A stretch of 16,614 nucleotides of DNA from Aquamicrobium sp. (lineage in GTDB: Bacteria > Pseudomonadota > Alphaproteobacteria > Rhizobiales > Rhizobiaceae): positions 1-16,614 of the forward strand of contig JACZJD010000331.1 of assembly GCA_014860725.1 (NCBI GenBank), given 5' to 3'. A program made the translations under genes and the position numbers. The first letter of the stretch is position 1, and each line of letters begins with the position of its first letter. The notes under the pieces were generated by a model. The model ran no database searches. It was not told the DNA's origin and saw only the letters and a list, made by a program, of their open reading frames with translations. Below, one piece after another: positions 6,712 to 14,187 of the stretch.

Positions 6712-7926
6712 TCAGAGGCCCGCGCAGCCGGTGTCGGCCAGTTCGACCTTGACGTCGTCCCAGGGGATTTCCTTGAGCACCTTCCAGCCGATCTTCGCGC
6801 CGTGGGGAGCGTCGGGCAGAAGCACGCTTTCCGACATGAAGGTGCCGACCATGCCCTGGTGATCCTCCTTGCGGATCTGCAGCGGGCCGATCACGGAATC
6901 GACGCTCGTGGTCTCCAGCGCCGCGATGATGCCGTCGGTGTCGAGGGTTTCGGCCGCCTCCATCGCCGCCAGCGCGATCTGCATGCCGGCATAGGCCTGG
7001 ATGGCCTGCGGTCCGGGCACCTCGCCATAGGCCGCGACATAGGCCTCGACGAACGTCTTCATGGCCGGATTCGTCTCCTCGGACATCCAGCTGCCGAAGA
7101 GGCCGCCTGTCACCATGCCGACCGCGTCTTCGCCGACGGCCTGCAGCATCGAATCCGGCATGCCGAGCGGCGGCAGCATGAAGGCGTCGACGCCGAAACT
7201 GCGCGCCTGTCGGATGAAGGCCGGCATGTCGTCGCCCACCGCCAGCGCGAGATAGACGGCATCGGCGCCGCTCGACTGGATCTGCGAGATCGCGCTCGAC
7301 CAGTCGGCCGTGCCCAGCGGACGGCCCGCCTCGCCGACGATGTTGATGCCCGGAATCTTGGCGAACTCGCCCTTGTTGCTCTGGCCCCAGACGAAGTCGT
7401 GGAACACCACGAACCACTTCTTCTCCAGGAATTCGGGGCGCTCCTGCATCATGATGGCGTTGGCCTTCGCCATCATCGCGTCGTTGGGGTTGGTGCGGAA
7501 CAGGTAGCGGCTGCATTGTTCGCCGGTCGTCTGGACGGCCTGCGAGTTGGTGGTCAGGATCGGCACGTTGAGGCGCGCCGCCTGGGCGTTGATGCCAAGG
7601 ACCACGGCGCTGCTCGCGCCGCCGACGAGGAGCTTGGCCTTGTCCTCGAGAACGAGCTTCTGGGCCTTGCGCAGCCCGATGTCGACCTTGCCGGCGCTGT
7701 CCTCGACCACGAGCCGCACCGGATTGCCCTTCACCGTGGCGTCCTTCGCGGCAAGCTCGTAGCCGTTGCGCATGTCCTCGCCGAGCGGGGCCAGCGCGCC
7801 CGTCGTCGGCACGAAGACGCCGATGACGACATCCTCCGCATTCGCCGACGCCGGCACCATGACGGCAGCCAGCGCCAGCGCCGCGAAGGCGCCCAGAATG
7901 CTTCTCTTCCTAGTCTTGGCGTGCAT
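6712..7926 (-). CDS. Branched-chain-type ABC transporter periplasmic binding protein
   Basis: Periplasmic receptor of the Leu/Ile/Val-binding (Peripla_BP_6, LivJ/LivK) group, 404 residues. Residues 1-30 are a signal peptide (basic start, Ala/Leu core, SANA cleavage before EDVVIGV). The mature protein starts with the family opening VVIGVFVPTTGALAPLGEDMRNGYELA, followed by KLLVGGASSAVVLGINAQAARLNVPILT and GADAVYLALAVGDDMPAFIRQAR. Two cysteines (in EQCSRY and the C-terminal TGCAGL) may form a disulfide. GGAGGAAGAC precedes the ATG. It is separated from its cognate membrane and ATPase genes (livHMGF, 11721-15050) by two enzyme genes and the regulator, an unusual order. The family also binds aromatic acids, amides and short-chain fatty acids, so amino acids should not be assumed as ligand. 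Confidence 0.93.
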   Translation of the reverse strand: MHAKTRKRSILGAFAALALAAVMVPASANAEDVVIGVFVPTTGALAPLGEDMRNGYELAAKDATVKGNPVRLVVEDSAGKVDIGLRKAQKLVLEDKAKLLVGGASSAVVLGINAQAARLNVPILTTNSQAVQTTGEQCSRYLFRTNPNDAMMAKANAIMMQERPEFLEKKWFVVFHDFVWGQSNKGEFAKIPGINIVGEAGRPLGTADWSSAISQIQSSGADAVYLALAVGDDMPAFIRQARSFGVDAFMLPPLGMPDSMLQAVGEDAVGMVTGGLFGSWMSEETNPAMKTFVEAYVAAYGEVPGPQAIQAYAGMQIALAAMEAAETLDTDGIIAALETTSVDSVIGPLQIRKEDHQGMVGTFMSESVLLPDAPHGAKIGWKVLKEIPWDDVKVELADTGCAGL

Positions 7927-7964
7927 GTCTTCCTCCGTTTGCCATGACGTTTCTCTTCTTGTTG

Positions 7965-7988
7965 GCCGGCGCCCGCGGGCGATCCGGC
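7965..7988 (-). other. Intercistronic palindrome between gntR and the binding-protein gene
   Basis: A perfect 12-base palindrome CGCCCGCGGGCG (7970-7981) is flanked by GCCGG / CCGGC arms (7965-7969 and 7984-7988) in the roughly 100-base gap, the largest gap inside the operon. There is no T-run. It could be an mRNA processing or stability element that uncouples binding-protein expression from the upstream genes, or part of an internal promoter region. Its role is inferred. Confidence 0.35.
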
Positions 7989-8028
7989 AGGGATCTGGAC
8001 GGCGACCTCCGCGCCGTCGAAAGCAGGA

Positions 8029-8811
8029 TCACCCGGCACGGGCCTTCTCGGCCTCCTCCCGCTCCGCCTCCATCCGCTCGAAGGCGGCCAGCGAGGCGTC
8101 GCGCATGGTCTCGACCAGATGGCTGATGGCATGGCCGGCCCGCACCGGATCGCCGTCGCGGATGCCCTGCATCACGCCGTTCCAGTTCGAGGCCCAGGTC
8201 CGCCGGTGCTCGATGGCCTCGAGGGCCCGCCTGGTGAAGGACAGGGTCTGGCGAGCGAGTGAGAACAGGATCTCCCTCGCGAGCTGGTTCCCGGCCATGT
8301 CGGTCAGATACGTGCTGAGCTGGTAGACCACGACGATGAACTCGTCGGCATCTCCGCCCTCCAGCGCCTTGCGCAGCGCCTTCGTGCCGTCCTCGAGCGC
8401 CGCCACCACCTGCGGCGGACGGCGGCGCGCGAGGTCCTCCGCGCAGATCGCCATCAGGGCGGAGCGCACCCCGAATATCTCCCTCACGCGCTGCGTGGTG
8501 AAATGCGTCACCGATGCCCCGCGACGCGGCGGCATCGTCACCAGCCCTTCCTTCTGCAGGATGCGCAGCGCCTCGCGGACTGGCCCGCGGCTGACCGAGA
8601 AGCGCTTGGCCAGCGCTTCCTCGTGCAGCCGCTCGCCGGGCTTGAAGACGCCGCGCACGATGAGGCCGACCAACGCATCCGACAATTGCTCCGGAAGCGT
8701 CTGTATCCTCGTCGTCGGTGCGACGAATGCGTTGAGGAAGCTCTGGGCCGCATCTTCGCGCGTCAGCCCGAAGCGCACCGGTCTGATCGTGTCCCCCCGT
8801 CCGGTCGTCAT
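8029..8811 (-). CDS. GntR-family regulator, FadR/FCD subgroup
   Basis: DNA-binding transcription factor of 260 residues. The winged helix-turn-helix covers about residues 42-103, with the GntR pattern GERLHEEALAKRFSVSRGPVREALRILQKEGLV and the wing PPRRGASVTHFT. An all-helical FCD-type ligand domain follows (about 110-245), ending near HAISHLVETM. The metal-binding pattern usual for FCD domains (D..FH, later H and H) looks degraded: the FH position reads EFIVVVYQL and the middle His is not evident. A 40-residue N-terminal extension precedes the HTH. Its ATG overlaps the acyl-CoA synthetase stop as ATGA, so it is made with the enzymes and probably controls them in response to the substrate or a CoA-derived intermediate. 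Operator-like sites are noted at 15115-15124 and 2065-2091. Confidence 0.93.
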   Translation of the reverse strand: MTTGRGDTIRPVRFGLTREDAAQSFLNAFVAPTTRIQTLPEQLSDALVGLIVRGVFKPGERLHEEALAKRFSVSRGPVREALRILQKEGLVTMPPRRGASVTHFTTQRVREIFGVRSALMAICAEDLARRRPPQVVAALEDGTKALRKALEGGDADEFIVVVYQLSTYLTDMAGNQLAREILFSLARQTLSFTRRALEAIEHRRTWASNWNGVMQGIRDGDPVRAGHAISHLVETMRDASLAAFERMEAEREEAEKARAG

Positions 8812-10934
8812 GAGGTTCTTCCCTTGCTGGCTGTCAGAAGCATCGATTGCGCCCAGACCGCGCGCGCGGTCGAGGAGAACACCGCAATGCCGTAGGGCAG
8901 GAGCTTCACGCGCTGCTCGCGCACGAAGTCGTCCTGAAGCCTGTCGCCGGAGCTGCGCAGCGCCAGCGAGATCGCCGGGCCGTCGCGGCGCGCCCGCGCC
9001 ACCGATTCGCAGATTTCGGCGAGCTGCCTGCGGCCGTCCTCGTCGTCCTCGGCGAAGTCCATGATCGAGCCCATCTCGACATAGACGACGATGCTGTCGA
9101 CGTTGCCGTCCGCCTTGAGGAGATTGATGATCTCCTCGAGGATGTAGCGTCCGTTTTCCCGCAGACCCCAGACGGGGATGTCGATCGGGTTGGCGACGCT
9201 GGTGCCGGGCACGCCGAACCGCTTCAGCCCTTCCCCGGTCGCGACGTCGAGCTGCGGGACGGCCATGCCCGCCCGCGTCGCGGCGTCGGAGGAGGTGACG
9301 CTAACGCCGCCGCCCGAGCCGAAGATGCCGAGCCGGTTGCCGCCGAGCCTGCCATGCGCCGTCAGCACCAGCAGCGCGTCCATCAGCTGGTCGATGGTGT
9401 CGACCTGCAGCACGCCGGACTGGTCGAGCCCGGCCTGCCACAGGGCCCTGTCGGTCGCCAGCGCCGCGGTGTGGCTCGACGCGGCGGTCAGGCCCTGCTC
9501 GGTGGTGCCGCCCCGCAGGATCACCACCGGCTTCTTCATCCGCTGCGCGGCGCGGAAGAACAGGCCGGGCTCGGCGAGCGATTCCACGTAGAAGGCCACG
9601 ATCTGCGTCGCCGGATCGCTCTCGGCATAAAGCAGGTAGTCGAGCAGGTCGAGATCGGCGCAGTTGCCGCACGACAGCACCCGCCCCACGGGCAGGCCCA
9701 TGACCTGGGCCCGCCGGTTGACGTCGCAGGCGAAGGTTCCGCTCTGGGAGAAGAAGGTGATGCCGCCGGGCTCTTCGGGGCAGTAGCGCGGCGCCGCGAG
9801 CGCGATGCGCGCCGAGGCCGAGAACGTGCCCATGCAGTTGGGGCCGACCATGCGCATGCCGCCGGTCCGCACCTCGTCGAGCATCCGACGCTCCAGATCG
9901 CCGCTGTCGGAGGAGTATTCGGAGAAGCCCGCCGTCAGCACCTGCGCGACGCGCACGCCCTTCTCGCGGCAGGCGCGCAGCACCTCGGGCACCTGCCTGT
10001 TGGCGACCGCGACATAGGCGCGCTCGACCGGGCCGGGAATGTCGGACACGGACTTGTAGGCCTTGAGCCCGCAAATCTCGTCGGCGGAAGGGTGGATCGG
10101 GTAGATTTGGCCCTTGTAGCCGAAGTCGAGCATGTTGCGGATGACGCGGTAGCCGAGCTTTTCCTTCTGGGTCGAGGCGCCGACGAAGGCGATCGAGGCC
10201 GGATCGAACAGCGCGCCGAAATTGCCGAGCCGCGCGCGGCGCGCATCGAGTGCGGCGTCGAGCTCGGCATCCGACATCCGCCGCGCGTCCATGCCGGAGG
10301 GAAGGTCGCCCGCCACGGCGTCGACCGCCACCGCGCCGGCGCCGTTGACGATGATCGGATTGACGTCGAGCTCGCCGACCTTCTCCTTCATCATCAGGCC
10401 GTCCTCGCCGCCGATCGCCAGTATGTAGCGCGTCAGCACCTCCCGCGACTTCCGGCCCTTGCCGTCGAAGGCGCCCGGAAAGGCGCTGTCGATCAGCTCT
10501 TCGGCCAGCCGGGGCGTGATCGGGGCAAGGGCCGCGGCCGGCCGCTGGCCCTGCTCGACATTGGACCCGCCGGGGCCGAGGAGCAGCACGGTTCCGTAGT
10601 GCGGATCGACCCGGGCTCCGATGAAGACCTCGAGGCCGGGCTCGACCATCTCCTCGATCAGTACGCCGTCGATGGCGGCGTTCGGGTTCGACTGGCGGCA
10701 GGCGGCCATGATCGAGGAGAAAGCCGCGGCGGCATCCCCGGCGGTGACGGAGAGCCTGACGCCGCCGGCCGCCACCTTGTGCACGATGTCCGGCGACACG
10801 ACCTTCAGCGCGCAGGGCCTGCCCGCCTCCGTGACGGCCGCCTCGGCTTCCTCGGCGCTGGTGGCCAGCCGCGGACGCGTGGTCGCGATGCCGTACCTGG
10901 CCAGGAGGGATTTCGATTCGATCTCAGTCTTCAT
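8808..10934 (-). CDS. NDP-forming acyl-CoA synthetase (ATP-grasp domain first)
   Basis: Cytoplasmic ligase of the ADP-forming acyl-CoA synthetase superfamily, about 708 residues: acid + CoA + ATP gives acyl-CoA + ADP + phosphate through a phosphohistidine. Domains in order are ATP-grasp (1-210, with CALKVVSPDIVHK, GPGGSNVEQGQ and the metal-binding GELDVNPI at 187-194), CoA-binding Rossmann domain (240-370: SIAFVGASTQ, GPNCMG), ligase domain (390-520: FFSQSGTF, CGNCADLDLLDYL), then a C-terminal ligase domain. The phosphorylated histidine is His488 in ASSHTAAL. Putting ATP-grasp before the CoA-binding domain is the reverse of the commoner fused order. The superfamily includes acetyl-CoA synthetases, the SYK-6 feruloyl-CoA synthetase FerA and the DMSP-cleaving DddX. 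I prefer ATG at 10934 over TTG at 10949; both have weak ribosome sites. The substrate is not predictable from sequence alone. Confidence 0.92.
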   Translation of the reverse strand: MKTEIESKSLLARYGIATTRPRLATSAEEAEAAVTEAGRPCALKVVSPDIVHKVAAGGVRLSVTAGDAAAAFSSIMAACRQSNPNAAIDGVLIEEMVEPGLEVFIGARVDPHYGTVLLLGPGGSNVEQGQRPAAALAPITPRLAEELIDSAFPGAFDGKGRKSREVLTRYILAIGGEDGLMMKEKVGELDVNPIIVNGAGAVAVDAVAGDLPSGMDARRMSDAELDAALDARRARLGNFGALFDPASIAFVGASTQKEKLGYRVIRNMLDFGYKGQIYPIHPSADEICGLKAYKSVSDIPGPVERAYVAVANRQVPEVLRACREKGVRVAQVLTAGFSEYSSDSGDLERRMLDEVRTGGMRMVGPNCMGTFSASARIALAAPRYCPEEPGGITFFSQSGTFACDVNRRAQVMGLPVGRVLSCGNCADLDLLDYLLYAESDPATQIVAFYVESLAEPGLFFRAAQRMKKPVVILRGGTTEQGLTAASSHTAALATDRALWQAGLDQSGVLQVDTIDQLMDALLVLTAHGRLGGNRLGIFGSGGGVSVTSSDAATRAGMAVPQLDVATGEGLKRFGVPGTSVANPIDIPVWGLRENGRYILEEIINLLKADGNVDSIVVYVEMGSIMDFAEDDEDGRRQLAEICESVARARRDGPAISLALRSSGDRLQDDFVREQRVKLLPYGIAVFSSTARAVWAQSMLLTASKGRTS

Positions 10935-10956
10935 GGTCCGGTCATCCAATGCGATA

Positions 10957-11718
10957 TCAGGAGAAATTCGGGGCGCGCTTCTCGAGGAAGGCTCTCATGC
11001 CCTCCTCGGCGTCGGGTTCGCTCTGCAGCCTGCGCCCTTCCTGCCATTCGTAGCGCTCCGCCGCCGCAGCACCCTCGCGGACGAAGGTCAGAAGCCCCGT
11101 CTTGATGGAGGCGATGACGCTGGCCGAATTGGCGGCGATCGACCGGGCGAGCTCCCGGGCCTTTTCCAGCCCGGCGCCGGTCCGGGCCACATGGTTGGCA
11201 AGGCCCATGCGCAGCGCTTCCTCGGCCGGGACGCGGCGGCCCGTGGCGAGGATTTCATAGGCGGCGCCGAAAGGGACCATCGACGGCAGCGCGCTGATCT
11301 GGCCGCCGATGGGCAGCAGGCCGATCCGGGCGCCGGGCGCCGCGAAATCCGAATGGGCCTCGCAGACGCGGATGTCGCAGGCCAGCGCCAGGATGAGGCC
11401 CGCCGCATGGGCGTGGCCGTTGATCGCCGCGATCGTCGGCGTGCGCATGCGGCGCGGCAGCAGGAAAGGCTCGTTCAGCCCCTCGTCCGACGCGCCGTCG
11501 CGGTCGGTGAGCATCTCGTTGAGGTCGTGCCCGCTGGAGAATGCCCGCTCGCCCGCGCCGGTGACGATGACGCAGCGGACGGCCGGGTCGTTCTCCGCCT
11601 CGTGCAGCAGCCTGCCGAGCTTCGTCGTCATGGCATGGGAGAAGGCGTTGCGCCTCGGTTCGTTGGCGATGGTCAGCACCAGGACCGCACCGTCGCGGGT
11701 TGCAAGGATGTCGGCCAT
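10957..11718 (-). CDS. Crotonase-family protein lacking both hydratase glutamates
   Basis: Crotonase-fold acyl-CoA enzyme of 253 residues. The oxyanion segment FSSGHDLNEM (60-69) and the fold core PTIAAINGHAHAAGLILALACDIRV are intact. At the two positions that hold catalytic glutamates in enoyl-CoA hydratase, this protein has Ile109 and Gly129 (GLILALACD and FAAPGARIG). Ordinary water addition is therefore unlikely. The FSSGHDL, FA.PG and EG..AFLEKR signatures resemble the ECHDC3-like branch, whose chemistry is poorly defined. Possible activities are isomerisation, thioester hydrolysis, elimination, or a non-catalytic partner role. The ATG follows the livF stop by two bases, and the stop is 22 bases before the synthetase start, placing it between transport and activation genes. 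Confidence 0.88.
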   Translation of the reverse strand: MADILATRDGAVLVLTIANEPRRNAFSHAMTTKLGRLLHEAENDPAVRCVIVTGAGERAFSSGHDLNEMLTDRDGASDEGLNEPFLLPRRMRTPTIAAINGHAHAAGLILALACDIRVCEAHSDFAAPGARIGLLPIGGQISALPSMVPFGAAYEILATGRRVPAEEALRMGLANHVARTGAGLEKARELARSIAANSASVIASIKTGLLTFVREGAAAAERYEWQEGRRLQSEPDAEEGMRAFLEKRAPNFS

Positions 11719-11720
11719 GG

Positions 11721-12428
11721 TCAGTCCACCGTCAGCATGTCGACGAGCCGCTGCGGATCGGCCATCACCTCCTCGCGGAGGAAGGACTTCACGATCTGCC
11801 CGTTCTCGATGACGTGGAAATGGTCGCCGACCGCCTGCGCCAGCGGCAGGCTCTGCTCGACCAGGAGCACCCCGATCCCCAGCCCTCGCGCCGCGACGAT
11901 GGAGTCGCGGATCGCATCGACATAGCTGGGGGCGAGCCCTTCGGTCGGCTCGTCCAGCATCATGTAGTGCGGGTTCGCCAGCATGGCGCGGGCGACGACG
12001 AGCATCTGCTGCTCGCCGCCGCTGAGCGTCCCGCCCTTCTGGCTGAGACGCTCCCCGAGCCTTGGGAAGATGCGGATCGCGTCCTCCATACCGAAGCCGG
12101 CGCCCTGTGCCGGCTTGCGGATGGCGACGCGCAGATTCTCCTCGACGGTGAGATTGGCGAAGACCTTGCGGTCCTCGGGCACGAGGGTGACGCCCATCTG
12201 CGACCGGCGATGGGTCGGCCCGTCGAGCGGGGCGCCGTTGAGCGTGATGCGTCCCTCGATGCGGTCGACCAGCCCCATGGTCGCGCGCAGCGTCGTCGTC
12301 TTGCCCATGCCGTTGAGGCCGAGAAGGCAGACCACCTCGCCGGGGCGGACCTCGAAGTCGACGTCGTGGAGGATCTGGCTCGTGCCGTAGAAGGCGGACA
12401 TGGCCTGATAGGTGAGTGCCTGGGTCAT
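11721..12428 (-). CDS. livF: Branched-chain-type ABC transporter ATPase LivF
   Basis: Nucleotide-binding subunit of the Liv-type importer, 235 residues, the usual LivF length. Walker A is GLNGMGKTT (37-45), the signature LSGGEQQ (135-141), Walker B MMLDEP (156-161), with the LivF-typical DEPTEGLAP and LVEQ (switch region) following. It acts on the cytoplasmic face, pairing with LivG on the LivH/LivM membrane dimer. The start overlaps the livG stop as ATGA, with GGGAG about nine bases upstream. The gene is followed two bases later by the atypical crotonase gene, so transport and catabolism are linked in one transcript. All catalytic motifs look normal. Confidence 0.96.
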   Translation of the reverse strand: MTQALTYQAMSAFYGTSQILHDVDFEVRPGEVVCLLGLNGMGKTTTLRATMGLVDRIEGRITLNGAPLDGPTHRRSQMGVTLVPEDRKVFANLTVEENLRVAIRKPAQGAGFGMEDAIRIFPRLGERLSQKGGTLSGGEQQMLVVARAMLANPHYMMLDEPTEGLAPSYVDAIRDSIVAARGLGIGVLLVEQSLPLAQAVGDHFHVIENGQIVKSFLREEVMADPQRLVDMLTVD

Positions 12429-13177
12429 GCCGCGAAGCTCCCGTGCAGATAGGCGTTCTTGACGGCCTCGTCCTCGCGGATCACGGCCGGCGGCCCTTCG
12501 GCGATGACCTTGCCGTGCTGCATCACCGTGATGCGGTCCGACAGGCGCATGACCATGCCGACGTCGTGCTCGACGACGACGATGGCGAGACCCAGCTCCT
12601 CGCGCAGGCGGGTGATGAGCGTGGCGACGGTCTCGCGGTCGCCGCGCGACATGCCGGCAAGAGGCTCGTCCATCAGGATGATCTTCGGCTGGAGCGCGAG
12701 GCCGATGGCGATGTCGAGCGCCCGCTGGAAGCCGTGGGCGAGCGCACCGGCCCTGACCTCTTCCTTGCCGTTCAGGCCGACCTTCGAGAGAAGCTCGCGC
12801 GCTTCCGTCTCGATCTCCCTTTCGAGGGCGGCCGAGCGCAGCAGCGACCGGTGCATGCCGCGCCGCGAGCGGATCGCCAGGGCGACATTCTCGAGAACCG
12901 GCAGATCCTTGAAGATGCTGGTGCGCTGGAACGTGCGGGCGATGCCGATGCGGGCGAGCCTGTCGGGCGACCAGCCGGTGATGTCCTGCCCCTCGAAGGC
13001 GACGCGGCCGCTGTCGGGCTCGAGCGACCCGGTAATCAGGTTGAAGAGCGTCGTCTTGCCGGCGCCGTTCGGGCCGATGATCGAGTGGATCGCCCGGTCC
13101 GCGATGCGGGTCGTCACCTCGCTGACCGCTTTCAGGCCGCCGAAGCGACGCGAGAGGCCGTTGATCTCAAGTGTCAT
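12425..13177 (-). CDS. livG: Branched-chain-type ABC transporter ATPase LivG (altered signature)
   Basis: Second nucleotide-binding subunit of the Liv-type importer, 250 residues. Walker A is GPNGAGKTT (35-43), the Q-loop is in RTFQRTSIF (81-89), Walker B is ILMDEP (167-172) and the switch histidine is His204 (VVEHD). The C-terminal GKVIAEGPPAVIR extension marks LivG. The signature reads LAHGFQRALD (146-155), where LivG proteins usually have LSHGEQR or LAYGQQR. Phe150 replaces the normal polar residue after the Gly; this may matter because one of the two ATP sites would be non-standard. The start overlaps the livM stop as ATGA and has GGGAGGAGGCAGTC upstream, a strong ribosome site. Confidence 0.96.
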   Translation of the reverse strand: MTLEINGLSRRFGGLKAVSEVTTRIADRAIHSIIGPNGAGKTTLFNLITGSLEPDSGRVAFEGQDITGWSPDRLARIGIARTFQRTSIFKDLPVLENVALAIRSRRGMHRSLLRSAALEREIETEARELLSKVGLNGKEEVRAGALAHGFQRALDIAIGLALQPKIILMDEPLAGMSRGDRETVATLITRLREELGLAIVVVEHDVGMVMRLSDRITVMQHGKVIAEGPPAVIREDEAVKNAYLHGSFAA

Positions 13178-14187
13178 GACTGCCTCCTCCCGCCGGCGGC
13201 GAGCCGCGCATAGATGTTGCCGATGATGCCGAACAGGCCGCCGGGAGCGACGATGACGATGAGGACGAACAGGCCGCCGAAATAGATCAGCCATGCGTCG
13301 GTGACGCTGGAGACGTAGTGCTCGGTGACGGTGAAGACGGCGGCGCCGACCACCGGCCCGACGATGGTGCCGACGCCGCCGAGCACCACGTACATCAGGA
13401 TCTTGCCCGATTCGAACCAGTGCAGCACGTCCGGCGAGACCGCACCGTTGAAGAGCACGAACAGCGCACCGGCAAGCGAGGCCAGGCCGGCCGAGAACAC
13501 ATAGGCCACAAGCTTCAGCGCGCCGGTGTTGATGCCGATGAAGCGCGCGCGCTCGGTGTTGTCCTTGATCGCCAGCCAGGCCCGGCCGAGCGGCGTGGTG
13601 CGCAGATAGAGCGCGCCGGCGAGCGAGGCGACGAGCACGCCGTAGAGCAGCCAGTACCAGGCTTCCGAGCTCGTCACCGTCTGGCCGAAGATCGTGATGA
13701 TCGGCACGCCCTGGAGGCCGTCCTCGCCGCCCGTCAGGTTCGAGAAGACGAAGACCAGCGAATAGAAGATCTGGCTGAGCGCGAGGGTCAGGATGGCGAA
13801 GGTCTTGCCGATCTGCCGTACGAGTATGGCGCCGATGGCGAGCGCGGTCAGGGACGCCGCCATAACCACCAGCGGCACGACGATCAGGATTTCCGCGCTC
13901 AGGCTCTTCGACAGAAGCCCCGCCCCGTAGGCGCCGAACCCGTACCAGGCGGCGTGGCCGAAGGAGAGAAGGCCGGTGTTGCCGGTCAGAAGATCGAGGC
14001 TGAGGGCCACGATGGCGGCGATCACGGCATGCGACGCGAGCATCAGCAGAAAGGGGCTGTTCGTCATCCACAGCGGCAGGGTCGCGCCGAGGGCGCCGAG
14101 GAGCACCAGCGCCACCAGGAGCGGGCGTCGTGACGCCGCCCGCTGCGGCGCACGAAGTTGCGATTGCATGGCTGCTGCGCCGGTCAT
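13174..14187 (-). CDS. livM: Branched-chain-type ABC transporter permease LivM
   Basis: Inner-membrane permease, 337 residues. After a basic, polar N-terminus of about 22 residues come roughly nine or ten hydrophobic segments. The LivM hallmark GLLSFGHAAWYGFGAYGAG spans 72-90. The cytoplasmic coupling segment TTPLGRAWLAIKDNTERARFIGIN is where the ATPase docks. The tail YFGGLFVLIVIVAPGGLFG is standard for the family. AAGGGAGA lies six bases before the chosen ATG at 14187; an inner ATG at 14169 is weaker. It overlaps livH upstream and livG downstream, both as ATGA, so the transporter core is translated as a coupled unit. Confidence 0.96.
   Translation of the reverse strand: MTGAAAMQSQLRAPQRAASRRPLLVALVLLGALGATLPLWMTNSPFLLMLASHAVIAAIVALSLDLLTGNTGLLSFGHAAWYGFGAYGAGLLSKSLSAEILIVVPLVVMAASLTALAIGAILVRQIGKTFAILTLALSQIFYSLVFVFSNLTGGEDGLQGVPIITIFGQTVTSSEAWYWLLYGVLVASLAGALYLRTTPLGRAWLAIKDNTERARFIGINTGALKLVAYVFSAGLASLAGALFVLFNGAVSPDVLHWFESGKILMYVVLGGVGTIVGPVVGAAVFTVTEHYVSSVTDAWLIYFGGLFVLIVIVAPGGLFGIIGNIYARLAAGGRRQS

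Noticed and set aside
4631..7516. Minus-strand reading of 961 codons that looks like a giant fusion ending in the hydratase
   Set aside because: Only the last 274 codons make sense (crotonase). The rest is an out-of-frame reading of the MFS and binding-protein genes, which have their own good starts and stops.
6706..7947. Plus-strand reading of 413 codons opposite the binding protein
   Set aside because: Antisense shadow with no domain or membrane pattern; the minus-strand binding protein has a signal peptide, ribosome site and family motifs.
8847..11105. Plus-strand open reading frame of 752 codons opposite the acyl-CoA synthetase and atypical crotonase
   Set aside because: It is rich in Arg, His, Asp, Gly and Ala, has no recognisable domain, and is exactly what the antisense of codon-biased G+C-rich genes gives. 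The opposite strand has a clear full-length enzyme.
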